45,647 nt of DNA from positions 1 through 45,647 of IMG/VR virus record IMGVR_UViG_3300034166_001133; one strand, given 5' to 3'. Under the pieces are notes generated by a model. It worked only from the letters and a program-made list of their open reading frames with translations. It was not told the DNA's origin and ran no database searches. This stretch comes from a virus. This document shows positions 24,609 to 32,964 of the stretch, piece by piece; the first letter of the stretch is position 1, and each line of letters begins with the position of its first letter. The translations under genes were made by a program, and so were the position numbers.

Positions 24609-24660
24609 GCGCGTATTACTTTGGGAACCGTACCGCAATCGGTACTTTCCCGTTACGCGC
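24609..24660 (-). promoter_or_regulatory. Second hairpin, overlapping the scaffold stop codon
   Basis: Three nested Watson-Crick stems: 24609-24615 with 24654-24660 (7 bp), 24623-24627 with 24647-24651 (5 bp), and GTACCG/CGGTAC at 24630-24635/24640-24645 (6 bp, loop CAAT). No U-tract follows on the minus strand, so it is more likely a processing, stability or attenuation element than a classical terminator. Confidence 0.6.
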
Positions 24661-25451
24661 TACTCGTTAGGAATCCCAAGCCTTTCTGCGGTCCTAGCGA
24701 GTGCCGACTGAATACCGCGACCCGGAGGGGCGTCACCGGGCACGCCCGAGGGGGGTGCCGACGTCATTGGCCCAGAGTTGGTCGACGTTGCTGCGCGTGC
24801 CATACGCTTCTGGTACATCGACTCAATCTGGTTCCACGTGCTGTTCATCAGCTGGGGAATCTCGTCGAGGTCGACCTGCTGGTTCTGCAGGCGCGAGATC
24901 GCCGACTCCCACAGGAACGCCTTTTCCGACTCCTCAAGACCGTTGTCGTTCGACACACGGTCCAGCTGCCCCTGCAGGTCTGACACCAAACGCTCGGTCT
25001 GAAGCTGCTGCTGCATCTGCTCGCGCTCGCGGGCAAGCTCCTGCTGCATATCTGCACGCCACACGTCGCGAAGCTGGTACGGGTCAACCCCACCGGAATC
25101 AGCGCCGTAGTTGGTGTAGTCCTCGTACTGGCTGTCGTCCTCGTAGTACTGCTGGTCGACGTACCCGGCGAACGGGTCGTCGCGCTCGGCGCGGATCTGG
25201 TCACGAAGGGACATCAGCTCTGAAAGCGACTCGTCGTCGCCAAGGTGGCCCCAGCGACGGAGCGCCTGCTCAAGCGTTGCCTCGTGGGAATCAGCAGCAG
25301 TCAGCTCCGACACCCAGTCAACGTACTGCCGCACCTCGTACGGGTTCAGCTCATTGGGGTCGATACCGGCCTTCTCCCACGCTTCCCACGAAGCGCCGGA
25401 AACCCCCTCGCCCCCGTCGGGGGCATCGCCAGAAAGTTCCTCAGTTGACAA
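24660..25451 (-). CDS. Scaffolding protein
   Basis: This 263-residue, acidic, Gln/Glu/Asp-rich protein lies between portal and capsid genes. It is mostly helical with a coiled-coil middle (LAREREQMQQQLQTERLVSDLQ) and a Pro/Gly-rich patch before a short C-terminal helix (IQSALARTAERLGIP), which is often the capsid-binding element in scaffolds. It guides prohead assembly and is then removed. TTG start at 25451. The call is from composition and order, not from a domain hit. Confidence 0.8.
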   Translation of the reverse strand: MSTEELSGDAPDGGEGVSGASWEAWEKAGIDPNELNPYEVRQYVDWVSELTAADSHEATLEQALRRWGHLGDDESLSELMSLRDQIRAERDDPFAGYVDQQYYEDDSQYEDYTNYGADSGGVDPYQLRDVWRADMQQELAREREQMQQQLQTERLVSDLQGQLDRVSNDNGLEESEKAFLWESAISRLQNQQVDLDEIPQLMNSTWNQIESMYQKRMARAATSTNSGPMTSAPPSGVPGDAPPGRGIQSALARTAERLGIPNE

Positions 25452-25454
25452 GAA

Positions 25455-25727
25455 CTACTCCTCGTTGTCTTCGTTATCGACGGGATCGTCGGCCTCGTCG
25501 TCCCACACAAGGTCGATGTTTCCCGGCGCCGGGGCAACCGGCGGCTTGAGTGCAGGTGCCACAAGATCCGGCTCGGGGACAAGATCCACCCCAAGCCGTT
25601 CCACGTTGCGGCGCACCTCGGCGCGAGAGATCACGCCGTACTCACGCAACATAAGCAGGGCCTTGGTGTCCCTCTCGAAACCCGGGGGGAACACCTGCTC
25701 TGGTTTACTGCTGCTGTTCGTCGCCAC
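25455..25727 (-). CDS. Small acidic-tailed protein between portal and scaffold
   Basis: The 90-residue product starts at GTG 25727, overlapping the portal end by 23 bases. The N-terminal half has a short helical domain (LLMLREYGVISRAEVRRNVE); the rest is Pro-rich and ends with a very acidic tail (DDEADDPVDNEDNEE). No family is recognised. It could be a head-assembly chaperone, but this is a guess. Confidence 0.62.
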   Translation of the reverse strand: MATNSSSKPEQVFPPGFERDTKALLMLREYGVISRAEVRRNVERLGVDLVPEPDLVAPALKPPVAPAPGNIDLVWDDEADDPVDNEDNEE

Positions 25728-27972
25728 TAGGGGCCTCCTCCTCGGGCTTGTCCTCGGCGTTTACGTTGTCGGGCTCTTCCGCTTCGCCCGGCGGGGGCGC
25801 CTGCTGGGGCTGCTCCGTCGGAGCCATCTGCCCCGCGACCGACAGCGCGTTCTGCTGAATACGCTGGAGGTGGGCGTTGTGGTGCTCGCGCAGCGCCTGC
25901 TTGACAAGCGGGTGAAGCTTGTCGTACCCCTCGCTAAGCAGCACCTGCTCCATAGCGATGATGTGCTCGGGGTCCTTGTCGAAGTACTCCGGCATCGGGA
26001 TCTCCACCCCGACGTCTGCAAGCGTCGGAGGACGGATACCGCGCATTGCCAGCTCTTGCGGGCCGTACTGGCTTGCAATCTGGCCGAAGCGGGTGATCAG
26101 GCTGTTCAGCTCGTGCCACTTAAGGTCAGCGTCCTGACGGGCGCCAAGCGCCAGCATTTCCGAACTCTCCCGCTTCTGGCGCTGCTCCTGCGCGCGCTCG
26201 TGGCGGAGGATGTCGTCGACGTTGCCTTCAATCAGCTGCGTGGACCACGGCTTGATATCCACACCGCCGTACTGGGCCATCATCATTACCGTCTGCAACT
26301 GGGCAGCCCGCATCTTGGGGGTAATCGAGCCGGTGACCTTGAACCTGTTGTTACCGCGCAGGTGCGACCCCATAAACGCCAACAGGTCCGACGAATCGTC
26401 AAGGCCCGGCAGGGTAATCATTCGCGGCATCTGGAAACGGTCGCCGACCTCCTTGAGAGCGCGCGAGACGCCCCACTCCATCACGCTGACAAACTCCGCA
26501 GCGGTGGCGCTCAGGTTCTGCTCGTTCTGCTGGATCAGGGTGTTAAGGGACACCGCTGCCTCGATACCACGCCCCGGCGCCTGACCACGCGAGGCGTCGT
26601 GCATCGTTGCAATCTCCGCCATCGTGCCCTTAAGCCACTCAAGGTGGTTGTTCAGCACCGCCGACGGCTCGCTCGGCGTGGTCATAAAGCGCGGCTCGGG
26701 GTAGCCGCCGTGCACCTGCACAACGCCTTCCTCGTTGTAGACCGACTTGCTCCGCAGAGCGCCTGCGGCAACCACGAGCGGCGGGCGGGCAACACGGTCA
26801 AGCCACTCACCGACCTGAGAAAGCGTGCGGTTCCAACGCACCTGCACAGGCGACAGCTCGTCAGCCGTTCCGCGGCAGCGCATATAGTGCCCGCCGTCGG
26901 GCTTGGGCGTGTACGGACGGTAAGGAAGCTCGTCCTCGTCCCACGGCTCTACGACGTACGGGTCACCGGCAGCGGCGTCCAGCCACTTGCAGTGCAGACC
27001 CTTGGGGAAGTCCCCCGACGGACCTGACGGCAGAATGAACGCCTCGTGGACCAGCAGCGCGTCCTTGTGGGAGAAGTTGCGGACCTCGCCGTCTTCTTCC
27101 TCAAGCTGGACGTTGCCGGGAAGCTGGGCCGTCTCGCCAAGGCCAAACTTCTTTTCGCCAAGCGTTTCCTGCGACCGCTTGAGCATATCCTGCACCGGGC
27201 GACCGGCTTCACGCTCAACGCTGTCGCGGTGCTGCACGCGTGACTCGATAATCCAGCGGCAGTCTTCCCAGCGCGTCGTAATAGGGTCGACCGAAAGCGC
27301 GCCCGGCCTTACGACGCGGAAACCAACGTCGCCTTGGTAGCTGGTGATCTGCTTCCACAGCTGCTGGCCGAGGGGGTCCTGCAGCTTGAGAGCTGTCAGC
27401 TGGTTGGGGTCGTTGATCGGGTTGCCCTCGGCGTCGAGGTACAGCTCAACCCGGCCGCCCTTGAACCGGTCAAACACCACGTTGAGGAACGAGATACCGT
27501 CGATCTCTGCCGTAAGGCACAGCTGGCGGAACACGTGGTCAAGCTCCCAGCAACCGGTTCCCCACTGCGACTCAACAAACCGGGTGGCAAGCCGCGCGGC
27601 GTCCACCGTTTCCTGATCGTTGGAGTTAGGGATCACCGTAAACGGCGGCCGCTGGAACGTGAGGGTGGCAACGCGGCCGTCGATAAACGGGCGCATGATG
27701 TTCACGGTGTCGCGGCGGCGGCCACTGGGGAGCCGGTCAACAGGCGACAACGTACGGACGTTGTTGCCGACCACGCGGAGGTACTGCTCGCCGCGGTACA
27801 TCAGGCGGTTACGCTGCCAACGGGTCCGCTCGCGGCGCTGGATCTCCTTGCCGCTCTGGTAAAGCTCCGTCAGCTTTGCGCCGAGGGACTGCTTGCGCTT
27901 GGCCTCGCCGCGGTACAACGCGGCGTAGCGGCCAATCTCAGACTCCTGCCCGGGTGTGATCTCGGTACTCAA
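25705..27972 (-). CDS. Portal protein
   Basis: The 755-residue protein is the dodecameric head vertex through which DNA enters and leaves. It has the features of large podoviral portals: a basic N-terminal helix with RRERTRWQRNRLMYRGEQYL, a DGRVATLTFQRPPFTVIPNS segment, a wing-type region with WEDCRWIIESRVQHRD, and a long helical C-terminal barrel ending in a Gln/Pro/acidic tail. TTG start at 27972 with AAGGAAA upstream. The neighbours, scaffold and capsid downstream, fit. Confidence is high by pattern and synteny. Confidence 0.87.
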   Translation of the reverse strand: MSTEITPGQESEIGRYAALYRGEAKRKQSLGAKLTELYQSGKEIQRRERTRWQRNRLMYRGEQYLRVVGNNVRTLSPVDRLPSGRRRDTVNIMRPFIDGRVATLTFQRPPFTVIPNSNDQETVDAARLATRFVESQWGTGCWELDHVFRQLCLTAEIDGISFLNVVFDRFKGGRVELYLDAEGNPINDPNQLTALKLQDPLGQQLWKQITSYQGDVGFRVVRPGALSVDPITTRWEDCRWIIESRVQHRDSVEREAGRPVQDMLKRSQETLGEKKFGLGETAQLPGNVQLEEEDGEVRNFSHKDALLVHEAFILPSGPSGDFPKGLHCKWLDAAAGDPYVVEPWDEDELPYRPYTPKPDGGHYMRCRGTADELSPVQVRWNRTLSQVGEWLDRVARPPLVVAAGALRSKSVYNEEGVVQVHGGYPEPRFMTTPSEPSAVLNNHLEWLKGTMAEIATMHDASRGQAPGRGIEAAVSLNTLIQQNEQNLSATAAEFVSVMEWGVSRALKEVGDRFQMPRMITLPGLDDSSDLLAFMGSHLRGNNRFKVTGSITPKMRAAQLQTVMMMAQYGGVDIKPWSTQLIEGNVDDILRHERAQEQRQKRESSEMLALGARQDADLKWHELNSLITRFGQIASQYGPQELAMRGIRPPTLADVGVEIPMPEYFDKDPEHIIAMEQVLLSEGYDKLHPLVKQALREHHNAHLQRIQQNALSVAGQMAPTEQPQQAPPPGEAEEPDNVNAEDKPEEEAPSGDEQQQ

Positions 27973-27981
27973 AAGGTTTCC

Positions 27982-28665
27982 TTACGTAACCGTTCCTGTT
28001 GTGTTGCGTCCGGTACCGCTCCCAGCAGAACCCGGTGTGGTGCGCCCGCCACCGTCGGACGAAGTGCCTGCGTTGTCACGTCCTGTTGCCAAAGTCACGG
28101 AGCCCACGGCGGTGCGTCCGCCAGCTCCAACAAACGCTCCGGCGGTGTCACGGCCGTCGCCCAAAGACGGCTGGCTGCCAAAACCGCGATTGGGAAACAG
28201 GGCGTGCAGGGCACTTATCGAAACTACAGCGGCCGAAGTCACAAACGCAACAAAGTCTGTAGCTACGCCTGACGCAGCAGACGCGCCGGGGAACACAACG
28301 CTTGAGTCGTTTGTGCTGTTGTAGGCGCCACCAGCAACAGACGTTTCACACGAAACACCGGACGCTGTGTGACGCGTTGATTCGTAAGCGCTCGACGCCA
28401 CCGACGACTGAGACGGCAGCACGGCAGACGCAGAAACCGTTGTGTCGTACGGCAGGAAGTTCAGGCTGGTAACCACGTGCGACGCAGCAACAGCGGACAG
28501 CGGAACCAGAATTGACGCTGCGGTGTTACTCGAAGCAGCTACTGTCGAGGACGGAACGTACGACGCCCGCTTCTCGGGGGCAGCTGAGGCACCGCTTAAC
28601 CCAGAAACCGTAACGGAAACTTCGTAAACAGCCCCAGAGCTAGTGAGGAGGAGGAGGAGCGTCAC
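27982..28665 (-). CDS. Ser/Ala/Val-rich protein with five 12-residue C-terminal repeats
   Basis: The 227-residue product starts at GTG 28665, four bases after the upstream stop. The first 150 residues are low-complexity, rich in Ser, Ala, Val and Thr. The C-terminus has five 12-residue repeats built on GRxxxG (GDGRDTAG, AGGRTAVG, ATGRDNAG, GGGRTTPG, GTGRNTTG). It sits between fibre/collar genes and the portal, so a fibrous or surface-decorating virion protein is plausible. No family is recognised. Confidence 0.6.
   Translation of the reverse strand: MTLLLLLTSSGAVYEVSVTVSGLSGASAAPEKRASYVPSSTVAASSNTAASILVPLSAVAASHVVTSLNFLPYDTTVSASAVLPSQSSVASSAYESTRHTASGVSCETSVAGGAYNSTNDSSVVFPGASAASGVATDFVAFVTSAAVVSISALHALFPNRGFGSQPSLGDGRDTAGAFVGAGGRTAVGSVTLATGRDNAGTSSDGGGRTTPGSAGSGTGRNTTGTVT
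27995..28174 (-). repeat. Five 36-bp coding tandem repeats
   Basis: Units begin at 27995, 28031, 28067, 28103 and 28139. Each encodes one 12-residue GRxxxG repeat of the 27982-28665 protein. DNA identity between units is moderate, so this is an old or selected protein repeat, not a recent expansion. Confidence 0.8.
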
Positions 28666-28668
28666 GAT

Positions 28669-29685
28669 CTAGGCGGGGCCGATGTCCTCAATCATCATCT
28701 GACGAGCGCCATCAGCGGTCGTCGCTGTTGCGTACGACTGAACGCTGGTGTTGGAGGTATTCGCCTTGAACTGAACCTTGAACGTTTCTGTCGAACCAGA
28801 TGAAGGTGTCTGCACCATGTACACAAGAGTCACCGGTGCAGCGGTACCAGACTGGAGTGTTGCTGGTTCAAGCGACCAATACGCGACAACATTTGAGGAG
28901 CCACGGAGGACGCGGTAACTCATGCCCTGCAAGCCGCCTGCCGGGTAGGGGCGAACATTCAGTGTCAAGCGGAGAATCCTGTCTTTCCCGTAGGTAACAG
29001 AGGAAGAAAGGCCCTCGTCTTGGAAAGTCGTCTGTGATGACGTAAGTATCTGGGTAGAGGTCTTTTCATCCCTCCCCACTAACTGACGGAACGCATACCA
29101 GCCAGTCCCGTCATACGTCAGTTGCTTCTTGGTGTCAGTCTCATAAATCTCCTGCCCCTCAAACGGACTCGCGGGCCGCGTGGTCGAGGTGCAGATGATG
29201 GTGCCGGTCGTGACGGCGGGCCACTGGGTTGCCTGCACGATCTTGGACACGGTGAGCGTAATTGGTGCTTGTGTAGTCGTTCCGTTTCCTGCGTAAACAA
29301 TACCGTTAGACAAGTAGTTATAGGCACGAACCTCATAAGTGTGCGAGCCGGAGGTCGGTACGTCACGATATGTCAGCAAAGCCGGTGCGTTGACATTTGC
29401 CTGAGCAACAACTCCCCAATAGCGCACAAACTCTGCACCGTCTTTCAACAGCGAGATGAATGTGGCTGAACCAGTTGTTGCTCCTGCAACAACCTGCGGC
29501 AGAAAACACCTAATCTCTACAGGCCCTCCGTCGCACACCACGGTCATCGGCGGAACAACTGATGTCGCACTTGTGCCCGGTGAACTGCTGCTGATGGAAA
29601 TACTTGACGTCGTTACCTGCGAGTACCCCAACTCCACCAGCCCGCCGCTCGCGGTCACTACCTGAGTGTCGGTGAGAGAGGTCAT
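28669..29685 (-). CDS. Tail fibre / virion surface protein
   Basis: This 338-residue, Ser/Thr-rich, beta-type protein starts at ATG 29685 with an ATGA overlap. Midway it has TTRPASPFEGQEIYETDTKK, then LTYDGTGWYAF, a short module common in phage fibre and baseplate proteins. The C-terminal half (about 130 residues) looks like a separate beta domain. It forms a cluster with the collar protein and other fibre-type genes. Specific receptor role is inferred. Confidence 0.7.
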   Translation of the reverse strand: MTSLTDTQVVTASGGLVELGYSQVTTSSISISSSSPGTSATSVVPPMTVVCDGGPVEIRCFLPQVVAGATTGSATFISLLKDGAEFVRYWGVVAQANVNAPALLTYRDVPTSGSHTYEVRAYNYLSNGIVYAGNGTTTQAPITLTVSKIVQATQWPAVTTGTIICTSTTRPASPFEGQEIYETDTKKQLTYDGTGWYAFRQLVGRDEKTSTQILTSSQTTFQDEGLSSSVTYGKDRILRLTLNVRPYPAGGLQGMSYRVLRGSSNVVAYWSLEPATLQSGTAAPVTLVYMVQTPSSGSTETFKVQFKANTSNTSVQSYATATTADGARQMMIEDIGPA

Positions 29686-30863
29686 CAGGCTGCCTTCACT
29701 CGGATCGGCGTCGCGCTCATGTAGATGCTGTAGAACGAGGCAGTTCCGCCTATGTTCGCGTTAGTCCAGACAAGCGCAATCGCCTGACTGGCGGCAGTTA
29801 CCGTCCCCCGCTTCTGTGCGCCTAGGACATAACTTGTTGCCGCGCCACCACCAGCGAGCGAGTCTGATGCGTCCCAAGAAGCGGGCGCTGCACTGGCGTA
29901 TGAGATGAAAACTCCCGGCGCTGGTGAGGAGTTGCTCGTCTTGGCGTTTGCGTTGACGCGAGTGATGTAGTCGCCAGCGAGTGGAGCCGTAATCGTCGGA
30001 GAACCGCTCAGGCCGCTGTTGACATAGTTACTTGTTGATCCCGTGGCCGGTGATGAGTAGGTGCCGACCGCGCTGGCGGTGAGCGGAGAACCCCCAACGA
30101 ACTTCCACGGATACGTCCCGGTCGCGTCGTACTGAAGGTCCCACGCAACGCCGTTCGTCGCATCAGCGATGTACGTCACGACGTCACCGAACTGCGGGTT
30201 GGCGGGCAGCGCCGTGACAATCGGGGGGGTGGAGCCGTAGGCAAGGCCCGAGCGCGGGGCGTCGGCGACGGCCCTGATGATGTAGTTGGTGACGAGGAAC
30301 GGGGGAACGACGTTGTGGCGGCTAGCAGCGTTGGCTGCTGCGGAGTTGTTTACCGTGATGCCGGTGCCGACGCCACTTGTCGCCCTGATTTCGTACAGGC
30401 CATGCCCAGTGAAGAGGCTTGCTGGCGCTGCCCCACCGGGGAAATTTCCTCCATAGACACCAAAAGTGTGGCTGTGGCCGGGGTCTGTGATGCCGTGGTT
30501 GTGCGCCGACGTACCTGACTCTGCGCCAGTCAGCAGGTGCGTTTCCTCGCCGCCCCACTGCCCGCGAGTACGCGCCGTCTGCGCGGTGCCACTCGGCGCA
30601 CCTGTGCCGGATGCGTTCAGACCGGTGCCAGTACCCGCACCCATCGGCACACGCCCACGAAGGTCCGGCACGTTGAAGTTTGCGCCCGACCCGCCGTAGG
30701 TGTAACCCAGTACCGAGAACAGTTCGGGATACACGGACGTTGAGTACGAGGTCCCGTCACACAGCAGCCAGCCAGTTGGGGCCGACGCACCTGCATACGC
30801 CTGTAGCGAACCGACCGGGTTCGGGGATACCGCGTTGACAAACTGTGCGCCGAGCAGCGCCAT
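29685..30863 (-). CDS. Phage tail collar domain protein (receptor-binding candidate)
   Basis: The 392-residue protein has an N-terminal collar domain: GSLQAYAGASAPTGWLLCDG, YPELFSVLGYTYGG, NFNVPDLRGRVPMGAGTG and a His-rich HNHGITDPGHSHTF loop, then VPPFLVTNYIIRAV. The C-terminal half (about 210-392) is a different beta domain with SATPIRVKA at the end. This architecture fits a receptor-binding tip. ATG start at 30863. It is related to, but longer than, the 16523-17185 product. Confidence 0.85.
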   Translation of the reverse strand: MALLGAQFVNAVSPNPVGSLQAYAGASAPTGWLLCDGTSYSTSVYPELFSVLGYTYGGSGANFNVPDLRGRVPMGAGTGTGLNASGTGAPSGTAQTARTRGQWGGEETHLLTGAESGTSAHNHGITDPGHSHTFGVYGGNFPGGAAPASLFTGHGLYEIRATSGVGTGITVNNSAAANAASRHNVVPPFLVTNYIIRAVADAPRSGLAYGSTPPIVTALPANPQFGDVVTYIADATNGVAWDLQYDATGTYPWKFVGGSPLTASAVGTYSSPATGSTSNYVNSGLSGSPTITAPLAGDYITRVNANAKTSNSSPAPGVFISYASAAPASWDASDSLAGGGAATSYVLGAQKRGTVTAASQAIALVWTNANIGGTASFYSIYMSATPIRVKAA

Positions 30864-31504
30864 TAGTCGCTCTCCGTGAAGATCGCCACGGTCTGAGTTC
30901 CGCTCGCTGCCTTCGCGTGGACCGCAGCGGTGGGGGAGCGGTCAATCGTGAGCGCCTGCCCCGGCGCGAGCCGGATGCCCTGATTGTCCGTGACGCCCGA
31001 CGCGCCGATCCAGACGTAATCCGACCCGAGGTTCGTAAGGACGATGGTGCGGCGAGTGGCCGACGAAGCGACGATCTGGCCCGAGGTCGTGGTAACCGAG
31101 GCGCTGGTGCTTGCGATGGTCGCGCCGCGCTCGATCACGGCCATCGTTCCGGTGCCAGCGTTCGCGGTGACGGTCCAAGAGCCCGACTGGGTGACGCCAC
31201 CAATCACGTTGGATCCAGCCGGGAGCGACGGCAGCGTGGTGATCGACCCGATGTTCCAAGTGCCGCTCTGGGTCACCGCGCCGATCACGTTGGAGCCAGT
31301 CGGCAGGGATCCGCCGGAAAGCGCCACGGTGACCGTGGCGTTGGAGAGCTTGACCTTCAGACCGTCGGTGTCGGCGTCAACGTGGGTGCGCGAGCCGTCA
31401 GCCGAGTAGGCCAGCTTGACCAACTGCACGTGCCCGGTGCCCGAGTCGTCGGTGGCGACGACCGGGCCGCCGGTCATGGAGTTCAGGGTTACATCGTCTG
31501 CCAC
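30863..31504 (-). CDS. Beta-rich virion protein with VTQSG repeats
   Basis: The gene encodes 213 residues from GTG 31504. Two close copies of a roughly 20-residue motif occur (LPTGSNVIGAVTQSGTWNI and LPAGSNVIGGVTQSGSWTV). The C-terminal domain (RTIVLTNLGSDYVWIGASGV, GIRLAPGQALTI) resembles the 31926-32204 product in its N.G..V.(I/V)G..GVT..(Q/N)GI pattern. It is probably a fibre or head/tail surface protein. Confidence 0.68.
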   Translation of the reverse strand: MADDVTLNSMTGGPVVATDDSGTGHVQLVKLAYSADGSRTHVDADTDGLKVKLSNATVTVALSGGSLPTGSNVIGAVTQSGTWNIGSITTLPSLPAGSNVIGGVTQSGSWTVTANAGTGTMAVIERGATIASTSASVTTTSGQIVASSATRRTIVLTNLGSDYVWIGASGVTDNQGIRLAPGQALTIDRSPTAAVHAKAASGTQTVAIFTESD

Positions 31505-31512
31505 GACGCCCC

Positions 31513-31926
31513 CTAGGTCAGCGTGATGTCGAGGTCACCGGGCTTGAAGATCACGGTGTCGTACTGTGCGACACTGATCGAAGTGCCAAGGTCGGCGTAG
31601 GCAATCAGGTTTCCGCCGGTCGAGGCGTCGCAGATACCCACGTACGTCACCGTTCCCCAGCTGGCAGTAGCCATCGGAAACGTGATCAGATTCGTGTTTG
31701 CGGTTGCCCCACCCGAAGCGGCGTCAAAATTCGACGAGTTGTTGGTCACCGCAACGCGTGCGTAAGACCCACCAGAAGGCTCTCCCGCGGTAGACCCTGT
31801 TGACGAGTCGGACAAGCTCGCGGTCCACAGCCCCACGTAGTAGGTGGCCGGAAGGCTGTAGGCGACGTTGCCAAACAGGTAGCCAACGACCTTGTTCTCA
31901 AAGTAGTCGCTGAAGCCAGAGGGCAT
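31513..31926 (-). CDS. Phage tail-fibre-type small beta protein
   Basis: This 137-residue protein follows a pattern I recognise from many environmental phages: FENKVVGYLFGNVAYSLPAT, YYVGLWTA, GGSYARVAVTNNSSNF, SWGTVTYVGICDA, GGNLIAYADLG, then KPGDLDITL. Members are usually annotated as tail fibre or virion structural proteins; exact function is unknown. ATG start at 31926 shares a base with the upstream stop. Confidence 0.7.
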   Translation of the reverse strand: MPSGFSDYFENKVVGYLFGNVAYSLPATYYVGLWTASLSDSSTGSTAGEPSGGSYARVAVTNNSSNFDAASGGATANTNLITFPMATASWGTVTYVGICDASTGGNLIAYADLGTSISVAQYDTVIFKPGDLDITLT

Positions 31927-32204
31927 TAGCCAGTGACCTCAATCACGCGCACCACCTTGTCGGCGGCGGCGGCAACGGCGTACCACTGGTACTTGGCCGA
32001 CGCGTCGGTCTGGAAGCTCTGCGTAATTTCAAACTTTGCCCCGTCAGCCACAGTGATGCCGTTTGACGTGGTTACACCGGGTCCTCCGACGTACACCGTG
32101 GCACCGGAACCGTTGTGCACCACAAAGCGGCGGCGGTTGTGCGACGCGTTGAACAGCGCTGTTGCGCTGGTTCCTACGGTCACTGTCTTTTGCGAAACAG
32201 GCAC
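31926..32204 (-). CDS. Small beta-barrel-like virion protein
   Basis: The 92-residue product begins at GTG 32204 (TAGTG overlap). It shows the pattern TVTVGTSATALF, RRRFVVHNGSGATVYVGGPG, GITVADGAKFEI, seen in many small phage proteins thought to decorate heads or fibres. The last domain of the adjacent 30863-31504 protein looks like a diverged relative. Confidence 0.68.
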   Translation of the reverse strand: MPVSQKTVTVGTSATALFNASHNRRRFVVHNGSGATVYVGGPGVTTSNGITVADGAKFEITQSFQTDASAKYQWYAVAAAADKVVRVIEVTG

Positions 32205-32515
32205 TACAGCTCCTCGTATTCTTCGCTCAGGCCCGCAAGGTCGTCGTCAAAAGGCATCAGGGAGTCGGGGGCCTCAAGCCACGCCTTGTCCATTTCCGCG
32301 ACAACGTCCGCTGCAACCGTCTCGGTGGGGGAGTCGCCCCACGGACGCTGGACGCGGTCGGAGAGCGACTTCGTCATTTCAATTGAGTCACGGGCAACAC
32401 GCTCGTAGCTTTCCAGCAGGTCCTTGGTCTGCTGGGACTCGACGTACTTCCAAAACGCAAGCACGCCAAACGCCACGGTCACAACCAACAGAATCACTAC
32501 AAGCTCAGCTGTCAT
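32204..32515 (-). CDS. Small single-span membrane protein
   Basis: The 103-residue product has an N-terminal membrane segment (about residues 3-22, AELVVILLVVTVAFGVLAFW) followed by a charged, acidic cytoplasmic-type domain. It overlaps the upstream zinc-finger gene by 11 bases. A holin or spanin-like role is possible but it is far from the lysis genes; function is unknown. Confidence 0.62.
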   Translation of the reverse strand: MTAELVVILLVVTVAFGVLAFWKYVESQQTKDLLESYERVARDSIEMTKSLSDRVQRPWGDSPTETVAADVVAEMDKAWLEAPDSLMPFDDDLAGLSEEYEEL

Positions 32516-32912
32516 TAGACGCCTTCTTACGCGGGGCGGTCTTGCGGGCCGCGGGCCTTGACTCGGCCTTTACAAGGTCAAGCAGCTCCTTCGCGCTCAC
32601 GTAATGCGGCATAGCTCGCTCCTCGGCAAGCTCCGCCTCAAGCTCGTGAATACGGTCCTGAGCGTACGTCAACTGCTTTGCGGAAGAATCGGTGAGGGGG
32701 GCACCCGGTTGCGCCGCCGCGTGGAGGAAGCAAGCCTTGCACGTGAACTTGCGCGCGACCCGTGGGTGCTGAGGGTCAGCACCCGGCCACCTGTCCGGCT
32801 GGCAGTAGTTCCACTCCTCGTGGAAATACGGGCCGTTTTCCTCGCCGGACTTCAGGCACCTGTGGCAGCAGTGCGGAAATACGTGGGGGGAAGAAACCCA
32901 CCGGTCAGCCAA
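32505..32912 (-). CDS. Cysteine-rich zinc-binding protein
   Basis: The 135-residue product starts at TTG 32912 with AAAGGA upstream. Cysteines at about 15, 16, 19, 37, 58 and 61 with nearby His (PHCCHRCLKSG, KFTCKACFLHA) suggest one or two zinc sites. A coiled coil (QDRIHELEAELAEERA) and a basic tail (ARKTAPRKKA) follow. It lies immediately downstream of TerL. No family is recognised; a DNA-binding packaging or regulatory accessory is possible. Confidence 0.62.
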   Translation of the reverse strand: MADRWVSSPHVFPHCCHRCLKSGEENGPYFHEEWNYCQPDRWPGADPQHPRVARKFTCKACFLHAAAQPGAPLTDSSAKQLTYAQDRIHELEAELAEERAMPHYVSAKELLDLVKAESRPAARKTAPRKKASNDS

Positions 32913-32964
32913 CTTGAAGCGTCCTTTGTTGCCGTGATTGGGTATTTTGTACGTTGGTCACACG

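Noticed and set aside
25354-27027. A 557-residue plus-strand open frame opposite scaffold and portal genes
   Set aside because: It crosses two well-supported minus-strand genes and shows Arg/His/Leu-rich shadow composition with no domain.
27995-28174. A 36-bp periodic array that could suggest a CRISPR
   Set aside because: The units are contiguous without spacers and each encodes a GRxxxG protein repeat in frame.
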